Of a stretch of 64,000 nt of DNA, positions 53,868 through 62,275 are shown piece after piece (position 1 is the stretch's first letter; the number at the start of each line of letters is the position of its first letter). A program made the position numbers and the translations under genes. The notes under the pieces are model-generated. The model was not told the DNA's origin. It made no database searches and was given only the letters and a program-made list of their open reading frames with translations. The DNA is from Acidobacteriota bacterium (GTDB lineage Bacteria > Acidobacteriota > Terriglobia > Bryobacterales > UBA6623), in contig WGMB01000003.1 in the NCBI GenBank assembly GCA_016125275.1, forward strand, positions 1,343,896 through 1,407,895, in the 5' to 3' direction.

Positions 53868-55679
53868 ATGAGCCGCGCCATCTTCGCCGCCCTCGCCTGC
53901 TTCGCCTTGCTTGCCGCCTGCGGCGGCGGCGGCGAGGCCCAACCCACGCCCGAGTCCGCCAAGGCTTTTGTGGAATCCGCCTCGGCCGAGCTCGAGGAGC
54001 TGTACATGGACGCCGAGCGGGCCTCCTGGCTGCAGGCGACCTACATCGTCTACGACAGCCAGGTGCTCTCCTCGAAGCTTCTGGAGAAGGCCTATTCGCG
54101 GCATACGGCGCTGGCGAAAGAGGCCGTCAAGTTCGACGGGCTGGAGTTGCCCGAAGACGTGGCGCGGCAGCTCAAGATCCTCAAGCTCTCCGTGCCGATG
54201 CCGACGCCGGCCGATCCGGCCCTGAGCAAGGAGTTGGCCGACATCGTCACCGGCATGGAAGCCGCCTACGGCAAGGGCGAGTACTGTCCCGACTCCGGCA
54301 AGAACAAGGGCAAGTGCCTGGCGGACACGGACATGATCCGCATTCTGGCCGAGAGCCGCGACCCCGACGAGATGCTCGACGTGTGGCAGGGCTGGCGGCG
54401 CGTCTCGCCGCCTTTCCGCAACGACTACAACCGCTTCGTGGAGCTCTCCAACCAGGGCGCGCGCGAGCTGGGCTTCAAGGACACCGGCGCGCTGTGGCGG
54501 TCCGGCTACGACATGCCGCCCGACGAGTTCGCCGCCGAGCTCGACCGGCTGTGGGAGCAGGTCAAGCCGCTCTACGTCTCCTTGCACGCCTACGTCCGCA
54601 CGCAGTTGCGCAAGAAGTACGGCGACTCGGTCGTGCCCGCCGACGGGCCCATTCCGGCGCACCTGCTGGGCAACATGTGGTCGCAGTCGTGGGAGAACGT
54701 CTACCCGCTGGTGGCGCCCGCCAACGCCGACCCCGGCTACGACCTGACCAAGATTCTGGAGAAGCGCAAGGTCGACGCCCGCGGCATGGTGCGCTACGGC
54801 GAGGCCTTCTTCACCTCGCTCGGCTTCAAGCCACTGCCGGACACCTTCTGGGAGCGGTCTCTGTTCACCCGCCCGCGTGACCGCGACGTCGTCTGCCACG
54901 CCTCGGCCTGGGACATCGACGGCCTGGACGATCTGCGCCTCAAGATGTGCATCGAGGCCAACGCGGAGGACTTCACCACCATCCACCACGAGCTGGGCCA
55001 CAACTTCTACCAGAGGGCCTACAAAGAGCAGCCGTGGCTGTTCAAGGGTTCGGCCAACGACGGCTTCCATGAGGCCGTGGGCGACACGATTGCGCTGTCG
55101 ATCACGCCGGAGTACCTAGTGCGGCTGGGCTTTCTGGACAAGCCGACGGACCCCTCCAAGGACGTCGGCCTGCTGATGCAGCGGGCGCTCGAGAAGGTGG
55201 CGTTCCTGCCGTTCGGCCTGTTGATCGACCAATGGCGCTGGAAGGTCTTTTCGGGCGAGATCTCGCCGGAGCAGCTCAACGCCGCCTGGTGGGAGTTGCG
55301 GGAGAAGTACCAGGGGATCGCCGCGCCGATCGCGCGCTCGGAGGCGGATTTCGACCCCGGCGCCAAGTACCACGTGCCGGCGAACGTGCCCTACACGCGC
55401 TACTTCCTGGCGCACATCCTCCAGTTCCAGTTCCACCGGGGCCTGGCTCAGGCGGCCGGCTGCGACAAGCCTCTGCACCGCTGCTCGATCTACGAGAGCG
55501 AGGCGGCGGGCCAGAAGCTGAACGCGATGCTCGAGATGGGGCAGAGCCGACCTTGGCCCGAGGCGCTGGAAGCCATCGACGGCCGTCGCGAAATGGATGC
55601 GACGGCGATCCTGGACTACTTCGCGCCCTTGCAGTCCTGGCTCGACGAGCAGAACCAGGGCCAGCCGACGGGCTGGTAG
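53868..55679 (+). CDS. M2-family (ACE-like) peptidyl-dipeptidase lipoprotein
   Basis: A 603-residue zinc dipeptidase related to angiotensin-converting enzyme. The lipoprotein signal ends in the lipobox LAAC. The zinc site is HHELGH (residues about 373-378) followed by the downstream Glu of FHEAVGD, about 25 residues later. The conserved QWRWKVFSGEI and YTRYFLAHILQFQ phrases support the M2 family. Conserved substrate-chloride features are not checked. It would remove C-terminal dipeptides from peptides outside the cytoplasm. Own -10 box. A PilZ gene ends 24 bp downstream on the opposite strand. Confidence 0.93.
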   Translation: MSRAIFAALACFALLAACGGGGEAQPTPESAKAFVESASAELEELYMDAERASWLQATYIVYDSQVLSSKLLEKAYSRHTALAKEAVKFDGLELPEDVARQLKILKLSVPMPTPADPALSKELADIVTGMEAAYGKGEYCPDSGKNKGKCLADTDMIRILAESRDPDEMLDVWQGWRRVSPPFRNDYNRFVELSNQGARELGFKDTGALWRSGYDMPPDEFAAELDRLWEQVKPLYVSLHAYVRTQLRKKYGDSVVPADGPIPAHLLGNMWSQSWENVYPLVAPANADPGYDLTKILEKRKVDARGMVRYGEAFFTSLGFKPLPDTFWERSLFTRPRDRDVVCHASAWDIDGLDDLRLKMCIEANAEDFTTIHHELGHNFYQRAYKEQPWLFKGSANDGFHEAVGDTIALSITPEYLVRLGFLDKPTDPSKDVGLLMQRALEKVAFLPFGLLIDQWRWKVFSGEISPEQLNAAWWELREKYQGIAAPIARSEADFDPGAKYHVPANVPYTRYFLAHILQFQFHRGLAQAAGCDKPLHRCSIYESEAAGQKLNAMLEMGQSRPWPEALEAIDGRREMDATAILDYFAPLQSWLDEQNQGQPTGW

Positions 55680-55703
55680 GGCGATTCAGGGAATCGGAGA
55701 AAC

Positions 55704-56021
55704 CTAGGCGGGCCGGTCGAGCGATCCCGCCTCGACCCGATACGGCGGGCTCAGAAACTCGAGCCCGACGCGAAAACGCCCGCCCGCTTCGTGGCAATAA
55801 CGAACCTGGGCAAGGCATTCATATTGCAGGCCTGAGATGAACACGGACGCTCCCGGCGGGATGTGCCAGCGGCCAATCGCCTGCATGCCGTCCGCAGTCA
55901 GATTGCGGACGTGATAGACGCCGGAAGCCCCTCGATCGCCAATCTCCCAACTCAGGGTGGCGGCGCCGGTGACCGGCTCCCGCTGCTCACGGCGTGCGTA
56001 CTCAGAATCTCGAGAGGTCAT
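55704..56021 (-). CDS. PilZ-domain protein (105 aa)
   Basis: A 105-residue single-domain protein. It begins YARREQREPVTGAATLSWE, close to the R-x5-R, D/N-x-S-x-x-G pattern of c-di-GMP-binding PilZ domains: RREQR near the start and NLTADG in the middle, then GLEFLSPP at the end. The middle motif has T-A-D in place of S-x-x, so binding may be weak. It might act as a small c-di-GMP effector. The ATG at 56021 follows a TAGAAT box by 12 nt. Confidence 0.72.
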   Translation of the reverse strand: MTSRDSEYARREQREPVTGAATLSWEIGDRGASGVYHVRNLTADGMQAIGRWHIPPGASVFISGLQYECLAQVRYCHEAGGRFRVGLEFLSPPYRVEAGSLDRPA

Positions 56022-56111
56022 CAAGCTCTCGCTATTCTAGGACGGAACGCGCTAATTCAGAGACGTGTTTTTCGCTCGAACCTCCAACAAAAACGCGGCA
56101 AGGGAAACCTG

Positions 56112-57188
56112 TTACGCCAAGACCGCTTCCGGCCGCCGAGGCGGCGGCGCAGGCTCGAAGCTACACCGCGGCTCAGCCGCCATGTAATCTCCCGTCAACG
56201 CGTACGACCGGGCCCGCGAGCCGCCGCACAGGTTGTGATAGGAGCAGCTCCCGCACTTGCCGCCCAACTGCTCGCTGTCGCGGAGCTGCTGGAACAGCGG
56301 CGCGGTCCGGTACACCTCCAGCAGGTCGTCGGTCCGGACGTTGCCGGCCTCGAGCGGCAGGAACCCGGACGGGAAGATGTCGCCGGTGCGGGAGATGAAG
56401 ACGAAGCCTCGCCCGGAGTTGAGACCGCGCATCCGGGACATCGGCCCGGGCGGCGGCGCCGCGGCCTTGCCCTCCTGCTGCCGCTTGCGCGCCACGAACC
56501 GGCGGTAGTGCATCGCCTCGGTCGTCTTGATGGCGAAGGGGCTGAACTTGGACAGCTCGTAGAGCTGCTCGAAGACCTGCTCGTACTCCTCGGCCGTGAG
56601 CTCGTCCTCGGTCTGGCCGCGGCCGGTGGGTACCAGGAAGAAGACGTCCCACATGGCTGCGCCCATGCGCCGCACCAGATGGGCCATTTCCCCCAACCTG
56701 CGCCAGTTCCAACGGGTCACGGTGGTGTTGATCTGGGTCTCGAGGCCGACCGAGCGGGCCGTCTCGAGCGCCCGCAAGGCCAGCGCGAAGGAGCCCTTGA
56801 CGCCGCGAAAAGCGTCATGGGAGAGCGCATCGGGGCCGTCGACGCTGATCGACATCCGCGCCACACCGACGCGTTTGAAGCGCTCGACCGCCGCCGGTGT
56901 GAGCAGCGGCGTCGGGCTCGGCGAAACCGTCGTGCGCAGGCCGATCTTGACGCTGTGGGCCAACAACTCAAACAGATCCGGCCGCTTCAGCGGGTCCCCG
57001 CCGGTGAGCACCACCAGCGGATCTCCGGCCTGCTTGATCGAATCGAGCAATCGCTTGCCCTCTTCGGTGGTCAGCTCCTCCGGGTTCCTGGCCGCGTCGG
57101 CCGAGGCCCGGCAATGCCGGCAAGCCAAGTCGCAAGCGCGGGTCGTCTCCCAGATCGCCAGCAGCGGAGCGTCGTCGTACTTGCCCAT
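56112..57188 (-). CDS. Radical SAM/SPASM protein (TIGR04053-like)
   Basis: A 358-residue radical SAM enzyme. The catalytic 4Fe-4S site is C-x3-C-x2-C (Cys19, Cys23, Cys26 in RACDLACRHC). The barrel motifs VLTGGDPLKRPD and MSISVDGPDALSHD follow. The C-terminal SPASM segment reads GGKCGSCSYHNLCGGSRARSYA, then PRCSFEP. It resembles heme-modifying AhbC/AhbD/NirJ-like enzymes and the TIGR04053 family. The position that is CGGCRARAY in some relatives is CGGSRARSY, so one auxiliary cysteine is missing. GGGAGGG lies 7 nt before ATG 57188. No peptide precursor gene is seen close by. Confidence 0.85.
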   Translation of the reverse strand: MGKYDDAPLLAIWETTRACDLACRHCRASADAARNPEELTTEEGKRLLDSIKQAGDPLVVLTGGDPLKRPDLFELLAHSVKIGLRTTVSPSPTPLLTPAAVERFKRVGVARMSISVDGPDALSHDAFRGVKGSFALALRALETARSVGLETQINTTVTRWNWRRLGEMAHLVRRMGAAMWDVFFLVPTGRGQTEDELTAEEYEQVFEQLYELSKFSPFAIKTTEAMHYRRFVARKRQQEGKAAAPPPGPMSRMRGLNSGRGFVFISRTGDIFPSGFLPLEAGNVRTDDLLEVYRTAPLFQQLRDSEQLGGKCGSCSYHNLCGGSRARSYALTGDYMAAEPRCSFEPAPPPRRPEAVLA

Positions 57189-57254
57189 TTGCGCCCTCCC
57201 AAGACGGTTCCTTGGGGGCACGCGGCTTGCCAAACCGCCAGGGGCGCGGCGGGA

Positions 57255-57998
57255 TCAGGCGCGCAGAGCGCGAGCCAGCAGGCGCTCGTAATGCGGGCGG
57301 CACTCATCGAGCAGCGGCAGCAGCTTCTCGGGGAACGGCTCCGTTTTCGACTGATACGGCGTGAAGCCGGTGGAGCGATGGACGTTGTGGTACCAATACT
57401 GGGCCCAGCAGCCGTCGAACGGCCGTGGCCCGGCCGGCCAAGCGAGCATCGCCGGGTCCCAGGGGATGCCGACGCGTTCGCAGAGCTGCCGCAAGACCGC
57501 TTCGGGGTGGTTCTGGAGCTCCCGCGAATCGAGCACCGGCGGGTCCTGGCCCAGCGCCAACAGCTCGTCGAGCAGCTCGGTCTGCATCGCCAGCCCTGTG
57601 TCGAGCAGCGTCGGCTCCGGAATCTGGTTCACCAGCGACGGCAACATCTGTTCGGGGTCGCGAATCAGCAACACGTTCCGGAGCGCGGCGAGAAAGCCTC
57701 GATCGATCTCCGTCAGATGGTGCGCCATGCTCTTGATGAACACAGCCGGCCGGTCGCAGGGCCCCAGCAGCGTCTCACGGACGACGCGCTCGCCGTCCTG
57801 CTCCATCTGCGGCAGGATCTCCTCGCGGCCCGGGTGCACGATGCCCGTCACCCGCAGATAGTGGCCGTAGAGAGGCTCATCGAGCGCACGGAAATCCCGC
57901 CTTTCCCCAAACGAGTAGAGCAACGCCGTGGAGACGTTGCGAGGGCCGGACCAGAGGCAGATCCGCGCCGTACCGTCACTGGGGACAGGGTGCGCCAA
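57255..57998 (-). CDS. Sulfotransferase-like protein
   Basis: A 247-residue cytosolic protein with the PAPS-binding 5' loop RICLWSGPRNVSTALLYSF near the start. Later, KSMAHHL and NVLLIRDPEQMLPS resemble the 3' phosphate-binding segment. This is the short sulfotransferase-like group sometimes annotated near branched-chain aminotransferase genes. Whether it transfers sulfate or binds a nucleotide otherwise is unknown. The start is a TTG at 57998, just 5 nt after a TACAAT -10 box (58004-58009). Confidence 0.75.
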   Translation of the reverse strand: MAHPVPSDGTARICLWSGPRNVSTALLYSFGERRDFRALDEPLYGHYLRVTGIVHPGREEILPQMEQDGERVVRETLLGPCDRPAVFIKSMAHHLTEIDRGFLAALRNVLLIRDPEQMLPSLVNQIPEPTLLDTGLAMQTELLDELLALGQDPPVLDSRELQNHPEAVLRQLCERVGIPWDPAMLAWPAGPRPFDGCWAQYWYHNVHRSTGFTPYQSKTEPFPEKLLPLLDECRPHYERLLARALRA

Positions 57999-58003
57999 AC
58001 TCG

Positions 58004-58009
58004 ATTGTA
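58004..58009 (-). promoter_or_regulatory. -10 box TACAAT, leaderless TTG start of the sulfotransferase gene
   Basis: TACAAT on the minus strand ends 5 nt before the TTG at 57998. Confidence 0.45.
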
Positions 58010-58040
58010 GTGGTCGAGGAGGGACGAAAGGGGGGAGGGA

Positions 58041-58241
58041 CTAAGCGGCGATCTCCGAGGCGCTGGCCTCGAAGTGACGCGCCTGCTCCTGCCGCACCAG
58101 ATCCCGCTCCGCCTGCGTCTGCGTCGTGCCGAAGCCCAGTTGGTCGATGCGTTGCTCGCCCCACTCGGACGCCATCGGCACGCGAGCCGCCCACCAGCCC
58201 ATGCGGTAGTAGCTCTTGAAGAAAGTCAGCTTCGTCTGCAT
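58041..58241 (-). CDS. Small hypothetical protein (66 aa)
   Basis: Not recognised. A 66-residue hydrophilic protein, MQTKLTFFKSYYRMGWWAAR at the start, then a helical stretch rich in Gln, Glu and Ala. No membrane segment. The ATG at 58241 is preferred because a TATTCT box lies 9 nt upstream; a longer frame starts at 58325. It lies between the sulfotransferase-like and TIM-barrel genes on the same strand. Confidence 0.55.
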   Translation of the reverse strand: MQTKLTFFKSYYRMGWWAARVPMASEWGEQRIDQLGFGTTQTQAERDLVRQEQARHFEASASEIAA

Positions 58242-58250
58242 ATCAGAAGT

Positions 58251-58256
58251 AGAATA
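58251..58256 (-). promoter_or_regulatory. -10 box TATTCT, leaderless start of the 66-aa gene
   Basis: TATTCT on the minus strand ends 9 nt before ATG 58241. Confidence 0.5.
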
Positions 58257-58325
58257 CACCACGGCTGCGTGGTGACGCATTACAAAAGTGTTTCGATCAG
58301 CGGAGAAAAGTGCGCCCGCGCGCAA

Positions 58326-59210
58326 TTACGCGACCAGCCGTTTGGCATAGGCGAGCTGGGCCTCGAGAAGGTCCCAGGCGCCCGGCCAGCCGGCCATGTC
58401 GAGGGTGATGTAGTCCACGCCGGAAAGCGCGGCCAGCTTCGGCGCCAGCGCCTTGCAGTCGATGCGGCCGACGGTGAACGGCGCGTGGACGCCCGCCCCG
58501 GAGGCGTCGACCTCGCCATCGGCGTCCGCCAGATGGATTCCGCCGATGCGGGGAGAGAGCGCGTCGAGCAGCTCTTCCACGCCGCCCGCCAGGACCTCCG
58601 GCAGCTCGCGGCCGGCGTTGGCCACGCAGCAGCAATAGGCGTGGGTAGTGTCGAACAGGATCTGGAAGCTGGGGTGCTCGACCTTGTCGAACAGCGCCGC
58701 CACTTCCGACGGACGGTTGAACTGCAAGCCCGGCTCGAGCTCCCACAGCAGCCGGACTTCGCCTTGCGAGGCCAGCTCGGCGGCCTGCTGCCACAGCTCC
58801 GCGGCGTACTGCAGGGCCTGGGCGCGGCCGGCGTCGTCGAGGCGCGGGTTCGGCGCCACGCCGGAGTCGATGCGCAGGTTCTTGGTCCCCAGGTCGCGGC
58901 ACATCTCCACGTTGCGCGCCAGTTGCTCCAGGTAGAGCTGCGCCTGCTTGGGGTCGGCCGGGTCCAGCCCGCCTTGGTCGCAAGCGTAGCCGGAGCACTC
59001 CAGGTTCAGCTCCGCCAGCAGCTCGCGCAGGGCGGCGCGGCTCTCCGGCGTCGGAAAGCTCTCCAGGGTGACGTGATGCTTCACGCCCCAGATCTCCACG
59101 GCCTCATAGCCGAGCTCGGCCAGCCTCCTGACCAAGGGTTCGAACGGAACAGGATGGTCCGCGTAGGGGCCGAGTGCGAATGCCCAGCTTCCAAAGGAGA
59201 TCTTTTGCAT
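58326..59210 (-). CDS. Sugar phosphate isomerase/epimerase (xylose-isomerase-like TIM barrel)
   Basis: A 294-residue AP-endonuclease-2/xylose-isomerase-like barrel. Its metal-binding acidic and His residues are in VEIWGVKHH, LWELEPG, FDTTHAYCC, GGIHLADADG and LDMAGW. It lacks a signal. It is the last gene of a run with a DUF1080 hydrolase, an RDD protein and a Gfo/Idh/MocA oxidoreductase, the typical kit of sugar-derivative catabolism. The exact substrate is unknown; isomerisation or 3-epimerisation of a keto-sugar is likely. ATG 59210. Confidence 0.82.
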   Translation of the reverse strand: MQKISFGSWAFALGPYADHPVPFEPLVRRLAELGYEAVEIWGVKHHVTLESFPTPESRAALRELLAELNLECSGYACDQGGLDPADPKQAQLYLEQLARNVEMCRDLGTKNLRIDSGVAPNPRLDDAGRAQALQYAAELWQQAAELASQGEVRLLWELEPGLQFNRPSEVAALFDKVEHPSFQILFDTTHAYCCCVANAGRELPEVLAGGVEELLDALSPRIGGIHLADADGEVDASGAGVHAPFTVGRIDCKALAPKLAALSGVDYITLDMAGWPGAWDLLEAQLAYAKRLVA

Positions 59211-59249
59211 GAACGCTTACTTTCCGGGGCCAGCCGGGCCCCCCTCTGA

Positions 59250-59927
59250 CTAGAGTTTCTTGAGCTTCAGATTGCGGAAGCTGACCTGCATCTTGGGGCC
59301 GCGGTGGACCTGCAGGGCCAGGATTCCGGATGAAGCCATATCATCCTGGATGTCGACGGTCGTCAACCCATTCAGCTTGATCACAATGTGGCTGCCCTGG
59401 CAAATGACTTCGACAGTGTTCCAGCCGTCGGCCTTCACCACGGTCTCGCCCTTGCCCTTCCAGCCGTTCTCGATCACGCCGCGGCCGGTCTTTTCGCCGT
59501 ACAGGCTGCCCCACCAATTGCCTTCGGCGGCGTCGGCCTGGTAGCCCTTGACGACGAAGTTGCCGATGTCCTCGGAGCGGAACTGGATGCCGGTGTTGTG
59601 GTTGCGCAGCTTGATGTCGGCGATCAAGTGAAAGTCGCTGAACTTCTCGCGCCGGTAGATCAGGAAGGTGTTGTCCTGCAGGTCGGACTTCTGGTCGGTG
59701 GACCCGACGATCATCCCGTCCTTGGCGGACCAGATGGCCGGATCGCCTTCCCAGCCGTCCAGACTCTTGCCGTCGAACAGCAGCATCCAGCCGTCGGCCT
59801 TTTCGGCCTTGGTGAGCTTATTGGCCGGCTCGGCGGCGAAGGCCGGAACGGCGAGCAGGGCGACGGCGAAGAGCCCCAGAAACTGACGGGTCAGCACAGC
59901 AGTCTGTTTGTAGCGCACTGCGCTCAT
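59250..59927 (-). CDS. DUF1080 exported protein (3-keto-glycoside hydrolase type)
   Basis: A 225-residue exported protein. After the signal (FLGLFAVALLAVPAFAAE) comes a single DUF1080 jelly roll: GWMLLFDGKSLDGWEG, NTGIQFRSE, WNTVEVICQGSHIVIKLNG and GILALQVHRGPKMQVSFRNLKLKKL at the C-terminal end. Members of this family have been linked to hydrolysis of 3-keto-disaccharides. Next to a Gfo/Idh/MocA oxidoreductase (which can make 3-keto sugars) and a TIM-barrel isomerase, such a role is plausible. The ATG at 59927 is used; TTG 59936 is just upstream. Confidence 0.85.
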   Translation of the reverse strand: MSAVRYKQTAVLTRQFLGLFAVALLAVPAFAAEPANKLTKAEKADGWMLLFDGKSLDGWEGDPAIWSAKDGMIVGSTDQKSDLQDNTFLIYRREKFSDFHLIADIKLRNHNTGIQFRSEDIGNFVVKGYQADAAEGNWWGSLYGEKTGRGVIENGWKGKGETVVKADGWNTVEVICQGSHIVIKLNGLTTVDIQDDMASSGILALQVHRGPKMQVSFRNLKLKKL

Positions 59928-59943
59928 CGCTGGCAAGGAGAGC

Positions 59944-60579
59944 TTAGGCCTTCTTGACCACGAGGGTGCCGGCGATCAGATCGTGCAACGCTTGCTTGCG
60001 CTGCGTGAAGGGCTGGATGAGGTAGCCGATCAGCAGGGTAAAGGCGCTCACCCACTTGGCGAAGTGCCGTCCGGTGGCGTGCGCGAACGAGAGCCGGCCG
60101 CCATGGATGTTGGTGACCTTGAGCCCCATGGCCATCTTGCCCAGGGTGGCTTGCTTGTCCGAGCTGATCAAGATCGCCTCATACAGCCAGTTGCCGAGCA
60201 TGCCCACCAAAAAGCCGATACCTGACGCCACGGCCTGGGCCGCGGACGAGTTCGACGAGACCGCGCCGATGACGAACCCGATCGGGAAAACCACGATGGT
60301 CTGGGCGATGAAGAGCAGGATGCCGTCGATGAGCACGGCCAAGAACCGCACCCAGAAGCCGCCGTAGACCACGGCCGACATGCCGCGAGCGGGCTGCGCC
60401 GACCACGAGGCCGCCGGAGTTACGCCGGCCGAGGAGCCGCTGTGGTACGGGTCCACCAGCGACGCCGGCCGGGAGGGCGCTGCGCCGGCGCCGATCTGCG
60501 CACCCGGCATCGGCGCGCCGCAACGGATGCAGAACAGGCTCTCGCCGGGATTGTCGGAACCGCAACTGGAACAGGTCAT
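59944..60579 (-). CDS. Zinc-ribbon RDD-family membrane protein
   Basis: A 211-residue protein. The N-terminal zinc ribbon has four cysteines (Cys3, Cys6, Cys17, Cys20). A flexible Ala/Ser/Pro linker leads to an RDD domain with RFLAVLIDGILLF, an Arg and Asp that give the family its name, and membrane helices. RDD proteins are thought to be ion or small-molecule transport-related, unproven. It sits 16 bp before the DUF1080 gene in the same unit. GGGGAG upstream of ATG 60579 is about 11 nt away. Confidence 0.8.
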   Translation of the reverse strand: MTCSSCGSDNPGESLFCIRCGAPMPGAQIGAGAAPSRPASLVDPYHSGSSAGVTPAASWSAQPARGMSAVVYGGFWVRFLAVLIDGILLFIAQTIVVFPIGFVIGAVSSNSSAAQAVASGIGFLVGMLGNWLYEAILISSDKQATLGKMAMGLKVTNIHGGRLSFAHATGRHFAKWVSAFTLLIGYLIQPFTQRKQALHDLIAGTLVVKKA

Positions 60580-60686
60580 TGCCGAGGAGCTCCCCCTACC
60601 CCTTACGCCTCCCGATCCTAACCGATTTCCCGCGGCTCCGGGACCGATTTGCGGGCGGCCCGGCGCGGCTTTCCGCCAACGATCGA

Positions 60687-61853
60687 CTAAACCGTGACGC
60701 CGGTCTCCTTCCAGCTCCCTTCGGCCGCCGACGCCAGCACGGCGTCGCAGACCTTTTGGGTCTCCAGCGCGGCCCGGAAGTCGGGCTGGGTGGGCTTGCC
60801 GCTCTCCAGCCCGGCCACGAAGTCGGCCAACGCGTTGAGGAAGGTGTGCTCGTAGCCGATGCAGGTTCCGGGCACCCAGTAGTGGCCCATATAGGGGTGC
60901 TCGGGGTTGGTGACGTGGATCTTGCGCCAGCCGGTGAGGTGGTCCTCCACCTTCTTGCCGGACTGCTTCTGGGTGTACTCGAAGAACTGCAGGTATTCCG
61001 GCTCTTCGAGATCGAAGAACAGGCTGCCGTCGGCGCCGTTCATCTCGAAGGTGTTGTAGTTCTTGCGGCCGCGGGCGTAGCGGGTCGACTCGAAGGTCCC
61101 CATCGAGCCGTTGGCGAACTCGGCCAGGAACATGCAGGCGTCGTCGATGCCGACCTTCTGCACCTGGCCGGTCTCGGCGTGGACGCGTTCCTTGACGAAG
61201 GTCTCGGTCTTGGCGACGACGCGCGTGATGGGCCCGTTGAGCCACATGGCGGTGTCAATGGAGTGCGCCAGCAGGTCGCCGGTGACGCCGGAGCCGGCCA
61301 CGGCGGCGTCGAGCCGCCACAGGGCCGCGCCGCCCTGGGGCACGTTGGGGTTGATGGTCCAGTCCTGCAGATAGGTGGCGCGATAGTGGAAGGCGCGGCC
61401 GATGCGGCCCTCGTCGATCACCTGCTTGGCCAGCGAGATCGACGGTACGCGGCGATAGTTGAACCAGACCATGTTCGGCACGCCGGCCTTTTCGACGGCC
61501 GCCACCATCTCTTCGCCCTCGGCGACGGACATGGCCAGCGGCTTCTCGCACAGGATCATCTTGCCGGCTGCTGCGGCGGCCAGAGCGATCTCCTTGTGGA
61601 CGTGGTTCGGCGCGCCAATGTCGATCAGGTCGATGTCGTCGGCCTCGATCAGGCGGCGCCAATCGGTCTCGATCCGCTCGTAGCCCCAGGTGTCAGCGAA
61701 GGCCCGCGCCTTGTCGGCGTTGCGGGCGCAGACCGCCTTGAGGACGGGCCGGTGCTCGACCTGGAAGAAATCGTTGAGCCGTTTGTAAGCGTTCGAATGC
61801 GTACGGCCCATGAAGCCGTAGCCGATCATGCCGACGCGGAGTTGCTTTGCCAT
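60687..61853 (-). CDS. Gfo/Idh/MocA-family oxidoreductase
   Basis: A 388-residue NAD(P)-dependent sugar oxidoreductase. The Rossmann motif is [17 protein letters not shown], the family's EKP motif is in ILCEKPLAM, and GPNHVH-like [11 protein letters not shown] appears upstream. The C-terminal Gfo/Idh domain follows. No signal peptide, so it acts in the cytosol, in contrast to the exported DUF1080 product. It is the first gene in the run leading to the sugar isomerase. The ATG at 61853 gives the family start; a frame upstream to 62003 is non-conserved. Confidence 0.9.
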   Translation of the reverse strand: MAKQLRVGMIGYGFMGRTHSNAYKRLNDFFQVEHRPVLKAVCARNADKARAFADTWGYERIETDWRRLIEADDIDLIDIGAPNHVHKEIALAAAAAGKMILCEKPLAMSVAEGEEMVAAVEKAGVPNMVWFNYRRVPSISLAKQVIDEGRIGRAFHYRATYLQDWTINPNVPQGGAALWRLDAAVAGSGVTGDLLAHSIDTAMWLNGPITRVVAKTETFVKERVHAETGQVQKVGIDDACMFLAEFANGSMGTFESTRYARGRKNYNTFEMNGADGSLFFDLEEPEYLQFFEYTQKQSGKKVEDHLTGWRKIHVTNPEHPYMGHYWVPGTCIGYEHTFLNALADFVAGLESGKPTQPDFRAALETQKVCDAVLASAAEGSWKETGVTV

Positions 61854-61997
61854 GGTGTCGATCCGGTTCCTTGTCCGCACCCGCGGCGCCGCGCGCCGTC
61901 CGGAGCGGACCTTGTTGTACACCAGCGCGGCGACGGCGTGCAAGGCCGGCCTGGAGCCGGGCGTGCGTCCGGGAGCGTCCGGGCGGGCAATTGTTTC

Positions 61998-62026
61998 TTG
62001 CATTGCCGGGAGACCCTATGGATAAT
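61998..62026 (+). promoter_or_regulatory. Candidate rpoD promoter P1
   Basis: TTGCAT (61998-62003), a 17-nt spacer and GATAAT (62021-62026). Confidence 0.4.
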
Positions 62027-62164
62027 GAGTCCAGCGTGCGCCATGGAAGAGGGGCGGGCGCTAGATGAGATCCGTTCGGAACGACCGCAGGCGCTATGCC
62101 GGCCCTACGTGGGCCACGAAGTCATGAAAATCGTCGCGGCGGTGCGTTCATTTTCCCGATCCTT

Positions 62165-62193
62165 TTGCCCAGACCGTCTGGTGCACGTATAGA
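62165..62193 (+). promoter_or_regulatory. Candidate rpoD promoter P2
   Basis: TTGCCC (62165-62170), a 17-nt spacer and TATAGA (62188-62193). The leader would be about 76 nt. Confidence 0.5.
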
Positions 62194-62275
62194 CTTGCCT
62201 CGTAACCCAAAGGAAACGGTGGGGTTTTGTGCGGGGCGGTTACGGTTCTAACGAACCGCAGCCGGAGGAGCCTTC

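Larger units (their letters stand above)
61854..62275. other. Intergenic stretch with rpoD promoter candidates
   Basis: About 420 bp between the divergent oxidoreductase and rpoD genes. No gene is apparent. It holds two sigma-70-type promoter candidates for rpoD (61998-62026 and 62165-62193) and a Shine-Dalgarno GGAGGAG before ATG 62276. Confidence 0.6.
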
